A program made the translations under genes and the position numbers. The notes beneath the pieces were generated by a model that was not told the origin of the DNA, ran no database searches, and saw only the letters and a program-made list of their open reading frames with translations. 64,000 bases of DNA from Flintibacter muris (GTDB lineage Bacteria > Bacillota > Clostridia > Oscillospirales > Oscillospiraceae). Below, one piece after another: positions 15,332 to 24,333 of this stretch. Within the stretch, counting starts at the first letter, position 1. The number at the start of each line of letters is the position of its first letter. The stretch is taken from assembly GCF_943192995.1 (NCBI RefSeq), contig NZ_CALPCP010000015.1, forward strand, positions 1 to 64,000, in the 5' to 3' direction.

Positions 15332-15930
15332 CCAAAGGCCTGCCTCAGCTGCGCATGGTGGACACTCCAAACGGGCCTATTACCTATACCCTGACCCGGA
15401 AATCGGTAAAAAATCTGAACCTGCGTGTTGACGCCAGGGGAGAGATTATGGTCTCGGTTCCCCTGCGCTGCTCAGTCAAGCAGGCGGACAGCTTTGTCCA
15501 AGAGAAGAGCGGCTGGATTCTGGCCGCCATCCGCCGCCAGGACCGGAGGCAGGCGGAACCACTCCCGCCGGTGTCCCGGGAGGAATGCGCCCGCCTTCTG
15601 GGTGAGGCTCTGGTGCGGGTCTACCCCTTGGTGGAGCCCTGCGGCGTGGCGTTTCCCTCCCTGAAGCTGCGGGCGCTGAAAAGTCAGTGGGGCAACTGCC
15701 ACTGGGCCCAGGGGTACATCACCCTGAATACCGCCCTGGCCCGGTGTCCGGAAGCGCTGCGGGACTATGTGGCCCTCCATGAGCTGGTCCACTTTCTTCA
15801 CCACGACCATGGGCCGGGGTTTTATGCCCGAATGGATGCCCTCATGCCAGACTGGCGGCAGCGGAGAAAAACGCTGAAGCAATATAGCGGGGCCCTGGAA
15901 GGCAGAGCAAAAGGGAGCGAACACACATGA
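15325..15930 (+). CDS. YgjP-like M48-type zinc metallopeptidase
   Basis: 201 residues. The HEXXH-type motif is HELVH in ALHELVHFLHHDHGPGFYARM, the arrangement of the YgjP/WLM group (formerly DUF45). An upstream block LKSQWGNCHWAQGYITLN is also diagnostic. The protein is soluble with no signal peptide. YgjP-like proteases are related to SprT/WSS1 enzymes that act on DNA-protein crosslinks, but the role in bacteria is not settled. It overlaps the DUF2804 gene by 7 bases and the next membrane gene by 4. Confidence 0.85.
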   Translation: MVTKGLPQLRMVDTPNGPITYTLTRKSVKNLNLRVDARGEIMVSVPLRCSVKQADSFVQEKSGWILAAIRRQDRRQAEPLPPVSREECARLLGEALVRVYPLVEPCGVAFPSLKLRALKSQWGNCHWAQGYITLNTALARCPEALRDYVALHELVHFLHHDHGPGFYARMDALMPDWRQRRKTLKQYSGALEGRAKGSEHT

Positions 15931-16574
15931 AAAATCCATATCGGTGGTTGATTTATGGGCTGGGTATGACAGTGCTGGCCCTGGGGATTACGCTGAACAC
16001 CAAAGCGGGGTTGGGTGTTTCACCCATTGTCTCAGTGTCCTACAGTGTATCCAAGATATTTTCCTTGAACTTTGGCGATATGACCTTTTTGCTCTATGTT
16101 CTGTTTGTTGTGGTCCAGTTATTCCTGCGGAATAAAACAGAACGGGTGGCAACACTGCTTCAGATTGTGGTCAGCCTGATTTTCAGCCGCCTGCTGAACC
16201 TGTTTGATGTCCTGATCCCCTATATCTGTACAGATCACAGCCTGGGAATCAATCTGCTTGTGCTGGCCGCAGCCATTTTCCTGACTGGGCTAGGCATCGC
16301 CATGACGGTAAATATGCGCTTGGTTCCCAATCCGGGAGATGGAATTGTGCAGGCTATCGCGGAAAAAATAGGCCGCAGTCAAGGGTTCACCAAAAATATA
16401 TTTGATGTGGGCTGCGTTTGCACTACGGTGGCAGTAGGGCTGTGCTGTGTCAGGGAAATTGTGGGAATTGGTATCGGAACCCTTGTTGCAATGATCGGTG
16501 TAGGACGGTCCGTTGCCTTAGTGAACCACTTTTTTAAGGAGAATATGCAGGCTGCCGCAGGAATCACAGTTTAA
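15927..16574 (+). CDS. YczE/YitT-like membrane protein (DUF6198)
   Basis: 215 residues, five or six membrane segments; the start overlaps the upstream stop (ATGA). Characteristic loops are LGITLNTKAGLGVSPI, the FGDMTFLLYVLFVVVQL helix and VPNPGDGIVQAIAEKIG. Members of the YczE/YyaS group are often found near transporters and regulators, and the substrate is not known. It closes a three-gene overlapping set with DUF2804 and the metallopeptidase. Confidence 0.8.
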   Translation: MKNPYRWLIYGLGMTVLALGITLNTKAGLGVSPIVSVSYSVSKIFSLNFGDMTFLLYVLFVVVQLFLRNKTERVATLLQIVVSLIFSRLLNLFDVLIPYICTDHSLGINLLVLAAAIFLTGLGIAMTVNMRLVPNPGDGIVQAIAEKIGRSQGFTKNIFDVGCVCTTVAVGLCCVREIVGIGIGTLVAMIGVGRSVALVNHFFKENMQAAAGITV

Positions 16575-16592
16575 GGAAGGGAGTGAGGAACC

Positions 16593-17858
16593 ATGGCATA
16601 TCGCCCATTGGCGGATGAAATACGGCCCCAGTCGCTGGACGAGGTGGTGGGACAGACCCACATTTTAGGAAAGAACGGCCTGCTCCGCCGCATTGTGGAG
16701 GGGGGAAATGTTCCAAATCTGATTTTCTACGGTCCATCCGGTACAGGCAAAACCACTGTGGCCAACATCATTGCCCAGCGGACCAATCGTCCCCTTCACC
16801 GGCTCAACGCCACCACCGCCTCGATCTCTGACATCAAGGACATTATGGCGGATATCGGTACGCTTTTGGCTCCGGAAGGGGTGCTGCTTTACCTGGATGA
16901 GATTCAGTATTTCAACAAGAAGCAGCAGCAGTCTCTGCTGGAGTTTATGGAGGACGGCCGCATCACCCTTATCGCCTCCACCACAGAAAACCCATTTTTC
17001 GCTGTCTTTGGAGCAGTGCTTTCCCGGGCTAGCGTCTTTGAGTTCAAACAGATTACCGCTCAGGATGTACTCCCGGCCATTGACCGGGGTATCTCTATCA
17101 TGGAGGAGCGGCTGGGTGCGGAGGTAATCTGTGAGGAAGGGGTTCGGGAGCACATTGCCTCCGCCTGCGGCGGAGATGTACGAAAAGCTATGAATGCTGT
17201 TGAGCTGCTCCTCACTGCTGCCAGACGTGAGCAAGGGAAATTACTTGTCACCTTGGAAGACGCTCACACTGCCGCTCAGAAGTCGGCTATGCGCTATGAC
17301 CGGGAGGGAGACGCTCATTTTGATATCGCCTCCGCGCTTATGAAGTCCCTTCGGGGTTCTGATCCGGACGCCGCCCTCCACTACCTGGCCCGCCTGCTGG
17401 AGGCCGGGGACTTGATTACCGCCATCCGGCGGATTTTATGCTCTGCCAGCGAGGACATTGGCCTGGCGTACCCTATGGCTGTTCCCATTGTGAAGGCCTG
17501 CGTGGACAACGCCCTTCAGCTCGGCCTCCCGGAGGCCAAGCTGCCTCTGGCTGAGGCGGTGATCCTTCTGGCTACTGCACCCAAGTCCAATACCGCCTGC
17601 ATGGCCATTGATGCCGCCTTGGCCGATGTCCGCGCCGGCCGTACAGGAAGTATCCCCCGTGAGCTGCAAAACGTCCACGCCGACTCCGCCGGACAGGAGC
17701 GGGAACAGGGCTACAAGTATCCCCACAGTTTTCCGCGGCACTGGGTGGCGCAACAGTACCTCCCGGACGAACTGGTGGGGACGCACTATTATCAATATGG
17801 CGACAACAAGACCGAACAGGCTGCCAGGCGGTACTGGGAGGAAATTAAAGGAGATTAG
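16593..17858 (+). CDS. rarA: Replication-associated recombination protein A (RarA/MgsA)
   Basis: 421 residues. An N-terminal AAA+ module has Walker A GPSGTGKTT (about 47-55), Walker B YLDEIQ and sensor region STTENPFFAV. The helical C-terminal part includes DREGDAHFDIASALMKSLRGSDPDAALHYLARLLEAGD, typical of the tetramerising domain shared with WRNIP1. RarA acts at stalled replication forks and binds SSB. Nothing is missing. GGGAG precedes the ATG. It begins a pair with the downstream TSUP transporter (9 bases apart). Confidence 0.93.
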   Translation: MAYRPLADEIRPQSLDEVVGQTHILGKNGLLRRIVEGGNVPNLIFYGPSGTGKTTVANIIAQRTNRPLHRLNATTASISDIKDIMADIGTLLAPEGVLLYLDEIQYFNKKQQQSLLEFMEDGRITLIASTTENPFFAVFGAVLSRASVFEFKQITAQDVLPAIDRGISIMEERLGAEVICEEGVREHIASACGGDVRKAMNAVELLLTAARREQGKLLVTLEDAHTAAQKSAMRYDREGDAHFDIASALMKSLRGSDPDAALHYLARLLEAGDLITAIRRILCSASEDIGLAYPMAVPIVKACVDNALQLGLPEAKLPLAEAVILLATAPKSNTACMAIDAALADVRAGRTGSIPRELQNVHADSAGQEREQGYKYPHSFPRHWVAQQYLPDELVGTHYYQYGDNKTEQAARRYWEEIKGD

Positions 17859-17867
17859 GAGAAAAAC

Positions 17868-18641
17868 ATGGAATTGTCTGAACTGGCACATATTTGGATG
17901 ATTGTCTGTCCGCTGGTATTTTTGGGCGGATTGATTGATGCGGTGGCGGGGGGAGGCGGACTGATTACCCTCCCGGCCTATTTGATTGCTGGTCTGCCGG
18001 CTCATATCGCCTCAGGAACCAACAAGTGCGGCAATGTCTTTGGCACTCTTTTGTCCACAGGACGTTTTTTGAAGCGGGGAGATGTCCATATCCCCAGTGC
18101 CATCACGGGAGCGGCTGGCGCACTGGTAGGCGCTTGGATTGGCGCCCGTCTCAATTTGATTATGCCGGAGCGGATGCTGTACTATTTTATGCTGATTATG
18201 GTGCCAGTCATGGCCGTTTTTCTGCTGTTGAAGCGGAATTTTGGACAGGAAGACCGGTCCGGAGAGCTTAGCCGCCTTCAGTTGATGTCAATGGCCCTTG
18301 GAATCGGCCTGGTTATTGGGGGGTATGATGGTATTTTCGGCCCTGGAGCAGGCACCTTTTTGATGCTGGCCTTTACCGGGATGTGCCGGTTTGATCTGCT
18401 CACCGCCTCCGGAAACACCAAGGTTGCCAACTCAGCCAGCAATATGGCATCTCTGATTACCTTTGCCTTTGCGGGCAAGGTGATGTGGGTGGTAGGCATT
18501 CCCGCCGCTGTCTGTGGTATCGCTGGCAATTATGTGGGCTCCAGCCTGGCTCTGAAAGGTGGAGCCAAGGTTATTCGTCCCATGTTTTTTGTGGTACTGG
18601 CTCTGCTTCTGATTCGATTGATTTATGGTCTGTTTACATAA
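17868..18641 (+). CDS. TauE/SafE (TSUP) family transporter
   Basis: 257 residues, seven or eight membrane segments. The family signature appears twice: near the N-terminus VFLGGLIDAVAGGGGLITLPAY, and in the second half IGGYDGIFGPGAGTFLMLAF. TSUP proteins move sulfite, sulfonates or related organic anions, often as exporters. The substrate cannot be fixed from context, since the neighbours rarA and the DUF3810 gene give no metabolic hint. GGAG precedes the ATG and a terminator follows directly. Confidence 0.88.
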   Translation: MELSELAHIWMIVCPLVFLGGLIDAVAGGGGLITLPAYLIAGLPAHIASGTNKCGNVFGTLLSTGRFLKRGDVHIPSAITGAAGALVGAWIGARLNLIMPERMLYYFMLIMVPVMAVFLLLKRNFGQEDRSGELSRLQLMSMALGIGLVIGGYDGIFGPGAGTFLMLAFTGMCRFDLLTASGNTKVANSASNMASLITFAFAGKVMWVVGIPAAVCGIAGNYVGSSLALKGGAKVIRPMFFVVLALLLIRLIYGLFT

Positions 18642-18666
18642 AAAAGCCGCCCAACGGGCGGCTTCC
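18641..18666 (+). terminator. Bidirectional terminator
   Basis: AAGCCGCCC (18644-18652) pairs with GGGCGGCTT (18656-18664), flanked by A and T tracts, between the convergent TSUP and DUF3810 genes. Confidence 0.8.
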
Positions 18667-18676
18667 TTTATGAACG

Positions 18677-19783
18677 TTATAAGTATTTGCTGTAATAATT
18701 GACCAGAAGGTCCACACAGGCGCCATAGGAACGGATTCCCAGTTCCTGGTTGTTTCCCTTGAGAAAAGAGTCATACATGTCCCCGGCCACGTTCTCCACG
18801 GGGGACTCCAAGGCCTCCCAATAGGAGTTGTTGTCCTGCCAGTCGATGACCAGCTCCGGGGTGAAGGTGCGTTTCGAGATATCATACCAGGTTTCGGGGG
18901 AGACGGAGTAGAGGGCGTTGCACAGATTGATAAGGCCCATCAGATATCCGGAATACTGGAAGACCACGTCGTCACAGGCGGTAGAGGCGGCGATTCCCAC
19001 AAAATTGGCTTCCAGCTCAGAGGACACCATCCGCTGATGGGCCATCTCGTGGGCAATGGTGGAGGGAAGCAGGCAGGCAGGAGCGTCCACATTTACATTT
19101 GCCTCTCCGGTAAAAGGAAAGTATATCCCCGTAAAGCCCAAGATGCTCTGGAATCTGGAGAAGAGCAAGGGTTTTGCCTTTACAGATTTTATATTTAGCG
19201 CGGGAAACTCTAAAGCGATATTTTGATAGATATCCACACCTGTGTGAAAGCAGTTGGGTACTTCTTCGGCGAAGTGGCCCTCCTCATCCCGGGGTACCTG
19301 AGCGGCCAGGGCGGCGGCCTGACAGGCAAAGTATTCGGTGACGGCGGCCAGCTCTTCAACAGAGTAGGGCTCTGTGTTCAGACCCGCCCTTTGGGCAAAT
19401 GTGGGGATATAATAGGCGGCGTTCCACATCCAGCACAGCCCTGCCCACAGCCAGAGCCACACCGCCGCCAGAGCAATCAGCCGGCGCAGAAAGGGAACAA
19501 TCGCCCTCTGCCGGAACACCAGCACAACCGCACGGATGACCCAAATCACACAGCCGGTCAGAAACAGAACGGTGAGGGCCTCCGCCACAGAAAAGGGAAA
19601 GACAGACCAAATACGCCCCAAAAGCCGCTCCAATGGGGCCATAATACCAAATACCCAGCCAGTCATCAGGGATTGCTTGTCCTTCAGCAGAGAAAAAAGA
19701 ATGACCAGTGTCAAGGGGATCGTCACAGCGCCTAATTGAAGCCATATCCGGTTCAGATGTGTACCTTTCTTTTTGGTCTTCAT
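18677..19783 (-). CDS. DUF3810 family membrane-bound putative metalloprotease
   Basis: 368 residues from ATG 19783, which follows AAAGGAGG; a longer frame reading from 19813 has no ribosome site. Three membrane segments at the N-terminus are followed by an extracytoplasmic domain with the zinc-protease-like motif AHEMAHQRMVSSELEANFVG (HExxH plus a downstream Glu). This HExxH...E arrangement is characteristic of DUF3810 proteins. The function is not known, but a membrane-anchored gluzincin-like peptidase is plausible. It is alone between two terminator-bounded units. Confidence 0.83.
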   Translation of the reverse strand: MKTKKKGTHLNRIWLQLGAVTIPLTLVILFSLLKDKQSLMTGWVFGIMAPLERLLGRIWSVFPFSVAEALTVLFLTGCVIWVIRAVVLVFRQRAIVPFLRRLIALAAVWLWLWAGLCWMWNAAYYIPTFAQRAGLNTEPYSVEELAAVTEYFACQAAALAAQVPRDEEGHFAEEVPNCFHTGVDIYQNIALEFPALNIKSVKAKPLLFSRFQSILGFTGIYFPFTGEANVNVDAPACLLPSTIAHEMAHQRMVSSELEANFVGIAASTACDDVVFQYSGYLMGLINLCNALYSVSPETWYDISKRTFTPELVIDWQDNNSYWEALESPVENVAGDMYDSFLKGNNQELGIRSYGACVDLLVNYYSKYL

Positions 19784-19820
19784 GGAGCCTCCTTTGCTGT
19801 AAATGACGGCCAAAGGCCGC

Positions 19821-21002
19821 TCACTTTATAAAAACAGGGCTGGTGGTCCACTCCAGTCCGCTTGGCTTTGGAGTGGGGAAGCACAGGGCGAACAGATCTG
19901 TAAACCGTTCTTCCAGGGCAAACAGGGCCTGGGCCTGAGGGGAAAAGCGGCGGAAGGTCCTGTCGTGGATATGGGCGGCCTTGACAAAGAAGGGAAGGTC
20001 CGCTTTTTGATTCATTTCTTTCAGCAGCGCCTGTCCCCGACGGTTGAAGCCAAGCACACGAATATATGGGGGAGAGGCGGGACGGTCCCGTTCCCGCAGT
20101 CCCAGCAGAGCATAGAGGACCAGCCGCCGCACCCGGGAATGGGCGTAGGTTCTGGTTTTGGTCAGGGTGTACAGCTCCTCCAGACTGGCTGTCTGCCGGG
20201 CGGCGTACAGAAGTCGGGCGGCCAATCCATCCCCGCTGTCCGGGAGGGATTCCACCTCCTCCAGGGTCATGGCGCGCAGCCGGGCAATGACAGCCCGCTC
20301 CAAATGTCCTATATCAGCCGTCTCTCCCTTCCAGGGCAGAGACAGAAAAGGGGAAACACTTGACACATCCCCCGCCCGGAGCCAGCCGCGCAGGAGGGAG
20401 GCAGAGGGGCAGCCATCCCGCTCCTGACCGCTGTCATGAGCCGCACCCCGTCGGGCTACAGTAACCGCCTCCATCTCCGAAGGCAGAAAGCGCAGGTACT
20501 CTACGCCCAGATTATTATTGGGAAAGTCCAGCAGAGCGGCCCTTTCCGGACCAAGCAGCCGTTCCACCGCCTGACGGCGGCACTGGGCAAAGGACTTTTT
20601 CGGCTCAAGCTCCCGGCGCAAGCTCTGGGAGAACACCGGACTGTTAAGACACCGGGCCAGCTCCCACAGCGGAGCTGTATACCCGCATTCACTGCCAAAA
20701 GAGAGGACATCTACCACTCCGGTAGCCTGTAGAATCGCCATCGCACCCCTGGCAAAGCCTTCGGCGGAGGCGGAAGCCCATACTGTGGGCAGTTCCAGCA
20801 CCAGATCAACGCCGCCGGACAGAGCCATTCTGGTCCGGGTCCATTTGTCCGTAATGGCACATTCCCCCCGCTGAACCCAATTTCCACTCATGACGGCCAC
20901 AACGGCGGTCTCATCCTGAAAGAGCGCTTTGGTTTTCTCAATATGGTACGCGTGTCCGGTGTGAAAGGGGTTATATTCGGCAACAATCCCAACTGTTTTC
21001 AA
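19821..21002 (-). CDS. tmcAL: tRNA(Met) cytidine acetate ligase TmcAL
   Basis: 393 residues. The start is TTG 21002 (KTVGIVAEYNPFHTGH), 7 bases after GGGAGG. The nucleotidyltransferase-like signature is NPFHTGH, followed by VVAVMSGNWVQRGECAI and DLVLELPTVWA, as in YlbM/TmcAL. TmcAL activates acetate with ATP and places an N4-acetyl group on the wobble cytidine of elongator tRNA-Met. It is divergent from ackA, which makes or uses acetyl phosphate; acetate is a shared metabolite, and this neighbourhood is common in Firmicutes. Confidence 0.92.
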   Translation of the reverse strand: MKTVGIVAEYNPFHTGHAYHIEKTKALFQDETAVVAVMSGNWVQRGECAITDKWTRTRMALSGGVDLVLELPTVWASASAEGFARGAMAILQATGVVDVLSFGSECGYTAPLWELARCLNSPVFSQSLRRELEPKKSFAQCRRQAVERLLGPERAALLDFPNNNLGVEYLRFLPSEMEAVTVARRGAAHDSGQERDGCPSASLLRGWLRAGDVSSVSPFLSLPWKGETADIGHLERAVIARLRAMTLEEVESLPDSGDGLAARLLYAARQTASLEELYTLTKTRTYAHSRVRRLVLYALLGLRERDRPASPPYIRVLGFNRRGQALLKEMNQKADLPFFVKAAHIHDRTFRRFSPQAQALFALEERFTDLFALCFPTPKPSGLEWTTSPVFIK

Positions 21003-21050
21003 GGGCGAGCCTCCCGATAAAAAATATTTGGATGAAATGTGAAAAAGTGG

Positions 21051-21079
21051 TTGTCCAAAGAGAGAAAAAGCGTTAAAAT
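21051..21079 (+). promoter_or_regulatory. Promoter of ackA
   Basis: TTGTCC (21051-21056), 17 bases, TAAAAT (21074-21079). The leader of about 80 bases contains no obvious terminator. Confidence 0.7.
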
Positions 21080-21164
21080 AGAAGTATCATCCGGGTTACC
21101 TCTATTGTAGTACATTCCGCGTTTTGAGGCAACCCAAATTTGATTTGAGAAGGAGACGATTCCC

Positions 21165-22358
21165 ATGAATATTCTGGTAATCAACGCCGGCAGTTCCTCT
21201 TTGAAGTATCAGCTGCTCAACCCCGAGACCCAGCAGGTGCTGGCCAAGGGTTTGTGTGAGCGCATTGGAATTGACGGCAAATTTACCTACAAGCCCGAGG
21301 GCAAGGAGGCCGTCAAGGAGGCCGACGTGGCTATGCCCACCCACAACGAGGCCATCAAGGCTGTGCTGGATGCCCTTGTGGACCCCAAGAACGGCGTGAT
21401 TGGTTCTATGAAGGAGATTGACGCTGTTGGCCACCGTGTGGTCCACGGCGGTGAGAAGTTTGCCAAGTCTGTCCTCATTACCGACGAGGTTATGGCCGCC
21501 ATTGAGGAGTGTAACCCCCTGGCCCCTCTCCACAATCCCGCCAACATCATTGGAATCAAGGCCTGCCAGGCTCTCATGCCCGACACCCCCATGGTGGCTG
21601 TGTTTGATACCGCCTTCCATCAGACCATGCCCCCTGCTGCCTATATGTATGCTCTTCCCTATGAATACTACGAGAAGGACAAGGTTCGCCGTTACGGCTT
21701 CCACGGCACCTCCCACAAATACGTCACTCAGCGGGCTGCCACCATGCTGGACAAGCCCATTGAGCAGCTGAAGCTGATCTCCTGCCACCTGGGCAACGGT
21801 TCCTCTATCACCGCTGTGGACGGAGGCAAGAGCGTGGATACTACCATGGGCTTCACCCCTCTGGCAGGCGTCCCCATGGGCACTCGCTCCGGCGACCTGG
21901 ATGCGGGCATTCTCCAGTACCTGATGAACAAATACAGTATGGGGATTGACGAGATGCTGAATGTGCTGAACAAAAAGTCCGGCGTGGAGGGCCTGAGCTG
22001 TGTCAGCTCCGATTTCCGCGATCTGGAGTCCGCCGCCGCCAAGGGGGATGAGAAGGCCGCTCTGGCCCAAAAGAAGTTTGCCTATGAGGTAAAGAAGTTT
22101 GTGGGTGCTTACGCCGCCGCCATGGGTGGGGTGGACGCTATCATCTTCACTGCCGGCGTGGGCGAGAACGACAAGGCCATCCGCTCCATGGTCTGCGAGG
22201 GCTTGGAGTACATGGGCGTAAAGCTGGATGCCGCCGCCAATGACGTCCGGGGCAAGGAGACCATCATCTCCGCCTCGGATTCCAAGGCTAAGGTCCTGCT
22301 AATCCCCACCAACGAGGAGCTGATGATTGCTATCGACACCGCCTCCCTGGCCAAGTAA
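21165..22358 (+). CDS. ackA: Acetate kinase
   Basis: 397 residues, a normal family length. Signatures are NAGSSSLKYQLL at the N-terminus, RVVHGGEKF, FDTAFHQTMP, GFHGTSHKYV and SCHLGNGSSI, then VMNK-like LMNKYSMG and FTAGVGEN near the end. The enzyme converts acetyl phosphate and ADP to acetate and ATP and is the last step of fermentative acetate production. GAGAAGGAG precedes the ATG. The gene is monocistronic between a promoter and a strong terminator. No pta gene is in the window. Codon use is strongly biased, suggesting high expression. Confidence 0.97.
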   Translation: MNILVINAGSSSLKYQLLNPETQQVLAKGLCERIGIDGKFTYKPEGKEAVKEADVAMPTHNEAIKAVLDALVDPKNGVIGSMKEIDAVGHRVVHGGEKFAKSVLITDEVMAAIEECNPLAPLHNPANIIGIKACQALMPDTPMVAVFDTAFHQTMPPAAYMYALPYEYYEKDKVRRYGFHGTSHKYVTQRAATMLDKPIEQLKLISCHLGNGSSITAVDGGKSVDTTMGFTPLAGVPMGTRSGDLDAGILQYLMNKYSMGIDEMLNVLNKKSGVEGLSCVSSDFRDLESAAAKGDEKAALAQKKFAYEVKKFVGAYAAAMGGVDAIIFTAGVGENDKAIRSMVCEGLEYMGVKLDAAANDVRGKETIISASDSKAKVLLIPTNEELMIAIDTASLAK

Positions 22359-22371
22359 ATTGATTTACGTC

Positions 22372-22402
22372 AAAAGGCGGACGCAGCGCGTCCGCCTTTT
22401 TG
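22372..22402 (+). terminator. Terminator of ackA
   Basis: AAAAGGCGGACGC (22372-22384) pairs perfectly with GCGTCCGCCTTTT (22388-22400) around a 3-base loop and ends in T. Confidence 0.9.
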
Positions 22403-22407
22403 TGTCA

Positions 22408-22437
22408 TTGACAACCGGAGGGCCGATACATTATAAT
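22408..22437 (+). promoter_or_regulatory. Promoter of the 22462 gene
   Basis: TTGACA (22408-22413), 18 bases, TATAAT (22432-22437). Both hexamers match the sigma-A consensus exactly. Confidence 0.8.
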
Positions 22438-22461
22438 GATTCAAGAAAGGTGGGGCAAAGC

Positions 22462-22839
22462 ATGTATCCCTTTTTGTTTTGGATACCTTATATTGCAATT
22501 ATTGGTGTTATACTTTATTTTTTTGTCTACAAACGGAGTAAATTCAAAAACAGATCGGGCGCGGGAGCGTTTTTCTTTGAAAATGATTGTCTGGTGCTGA
22601 ACACAGGCGTGCCGTACCCCATCCCTTTCGGTGAAATTGAGCGGGTGGAGCTGCACTATAACCAGCTGGAACTGGACCACCGGCTGTCATATAGCCTGTG
22701 GGTCTGGGTTGTCAGGAAAAACGGAAAAACCAAGCGGGTATACTACAAGGGCTATCGTACAGCCAAACTCGCCCTGCCGTCTGATATGAAAGCGGCTCTG
22801 GAGGAGAAGGGCCTTCATGTTTTGATGGTTGACCAGTAG
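22462..22839 (+). CDS. Small membrane protein with a PH-like domain, unknown
   Basis: 125 residues from ATG 22462 (AAAGGTGGGG upstream). One N-terminal membrane segment (about 4-22, FLFWIPYIAIIGVILYFF) is followed by a basic linker and a cytoplasmic domain with beta-rich text (CLVLNTGVPYPIPFGEIERVEL, RLSYSLWVWVVRK, KTKRVYYKGY). The pattern resembles bacterial PH-domain proteins, but no family was recognised. It has its own consensus promoter. Confidence 0.6.
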   Translation: MYPFLFWIPYIAIIGVILYFFVYKRSKFKNRSGAGAFFFENDCLVLNTGVPYPIPFGEIERVELHYNQLELDHRLSYSLWVWVVRKNGKTKRVYYKGYRTAKLALPSDMKAALEEKGLHVLMVDQ

Positions 22840-22921
22840 TATGAATTTGAGGTGGACACCGCTTGGAAATGAAAATTGCTTTACAGGAAAGTTCTTTGAC
22901 TGAATCAGCAAGGAGGCCAGC

Positions 22922-23122
22922 ATGGATATCCACATCAACGATATACTAAAGATGAAGAAGCCACACCCCTGCGGCAGTCAAGAGTGGCTGGTTCTGCGGG
23001 TGGGGATGGACTTTAAAATGCGCTGCCAAGGCTGCGGGCATGAGGTCATGCTGCCCCGGAGCAAGGCGGAGAAGAACATTAAAAAGGTTTTCCGGGACGG
23101 TCAGCCGGTGGAAAATCTGTAA
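22922..23122 (+). CDS. DUF951 family protein
   Basis: 66 residues; AGGAGG before the ATG. Family text is clear: an N-terminal DILKMKKPHPCGSQEW followed by VLRVGMDFKMRCQGCGHEVMLPRSKAEKNIKKV. The Cys residues of HPCG and CQGCG probably bind zinc. DUF951 proteins occur across Firmicutes next to ParB or ribosomal genes, have an OB-like small fold, and have no proven role. It lies 19 bases before a radical SAM gene. Confidence 0.85.
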   Translation: MDIHINDILKMKKPHPCGSQEWLVLRVGMDFKMRCQGCGHEVMLPRSKAEKNIKKVFRDGQPVENL

Positions 23123-23141
23123 AGGAAAGGAGCCTTACTAT

Positions 23142-24029
23142 ATGCGCTACGACAGTGATTTGCTCTACCGTCCACCGGGGGAGTGGAAAAGCTACCTGCT
23201 GCAATGCACCATCGGGTGCTCCAACAACCAGTGTACCTTCTGCGGAATGTACAAAACGAAAAAATTCCGTATCCGTCCGGTGGCTGAGATTCTGGAGGAC
23301 ATTGATATGGCCCGGAATTACTACGGCCCGGAGCTGCGGCGGGTATTCCTTATGGACGGAGACGCTATTATTATGAAGACGGAGGAGCTGCTCCAGATTC
23401 TCCGCAAACTCTATGATCGGTTTCCCAAGCTGGAGAAGGTCACTCTCTACGCCGGGCCCAAGAGTACCCTGTCCAAAACGCCGGAGGAACTGCGTACTCT
23501 CCACAAGGCAGGGCTGTCCCGGGCCTATCTGGGGGTGGAGAGCGGCAGCGAGCAGGTGCTCCAGTTTATCCATAAGGGCTGTTCCGCTGAGCAGATGCTG
23601 CTGGCTGGCCAGCGGCTGGTGGAGGCGGGTATTGATCTGTGGGTCACCATCATCCTGGGTATGACCGGAGCCAACGGCGAAGGTGGAAACTGGGAAGAGC
23701 ACATTTTATCTACAGCTAACATGATTAACGCCATGAAGCCCCGGCATCTGTCCGCCATGACCTTTGCCCCCGCCAAGGGGACCCCTCTGGGGGAGGACGT
23801 GCTGGCCGGACGGTTTGAGGTCTGCTCCGCCGACCATGTACTGGAGGAGTGCCGTCTGCTTATTGAGCATCTGGACGTGAATCCGCTTCATTTTACCAGC
23901 AACCACGCATCCAATTATCTGCCCTTGAAGGGCGGCCTGCCAGAGGACCGGGAAAAATTCCTGGATATGATCGATCAGGCTCTGGCAGGGAAGATCCGTC
24001 TGCGCAAGACGCTGAATCGGGGAATTTAA
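23142..24029 (+). CDS. Radical SAM protein of the Elp3/MiaB-like group
   Basis: 295 residues from ATG 23142 (AAAGGAG upstream). The N-terminus YRPPGEWKSYLLQCTIGC leads into the cluster motif C-SNNQ-C-TF-C (Cx4Cx2C). A barrel follows: VFLMDGDAIIM, VTLYAGPKSTLSK, AYLGVESGSEQVLQFIHKG and a C-terminal HFTSNHASNYLPLKGGLP. This group is common in Clostridia and annotated only as radical SAM protein. The reaction is unknown. It follows DUF951 by 19 bases and ends at a terminator. Confidence 0.85.
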   Translation: MRYDSDLLYRPPGEWKSYLLQCTIGCSNNQCTFCGMYKTKKFRIRPVAEILEDIDMARNYYGPELRRVFLMDGDAIIMKTEELLQILRKLYDRFPKLEKVTLYAGPKSTLSKTPEELRTLHKAGLSRAYLGVESGSEQVLQFIHKGCSAEQMLLAGQRLVEAGIDLWVTIILGMTGANGEGGNWEEHILSTANMINAMKPRHLSAMTFAPAKGTPLGEDVLAGRFEVCSADHVLEECRLLIEHLDVNPLHFTSNHASNYLPLKGGLPEDREKFLDMIDQALAGKIRLRKTLNRGI

Positions 24030-24043
24030 ATACCGGAAAACGT

Positions 24044-24081
24044 CCGTCTCCAGTTTTTTACTTCTGGAGGCGGGCCTTTTT
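24044..24081 (+). terminator. Terminator after the radical SAM gene
   Basis: CCGTCTCCAG (24044-24053) pairs with CTGGAGGCGG (24064-24073) with one G-U, followed by a T tract. Confidence 0.75.
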
Positions 24082-24225
24082 ACAGATACAGATTTTCTGT
24101 CACAATATGGGAGCAACGGTAAAAAGAAGGGAAAGGACCGGTTATTCCTATGAATTTCTAACAATTTATACAATATCAGCCGGTCAATTCTAGGCAGTTT
24201 TGCCCTTGTTTTGCATATCAGAATT

Positions 24226-24301
24226 GGTTACAATGTGGTTACAAAAGTAACAGCGGTTGCTTTTGATTGTCATAATTCTGGCTCAGGTTGTCATAATTTT
24301 G
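24226..24301 (+). repeat. Paired operator-like repeats upstream of the SleB-type gene
   Basis: GGTTACAA occurs at 24226 and 24237 (11-bp period), the second within the palindrome GTTACaaaaGTAAC. TTGTCATAATTCTG (24267) recurs as TTGTCATAATTTTG (24288), 21 bp apart. The spacing of one and two helical turns suggests binding sites for a dimeric regulator; no known consensus matches. Confidence 0.4.
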
Positions 24302-24333
24302 ACATAACTCGCAACAAAAAAGGAGTGCAGACA

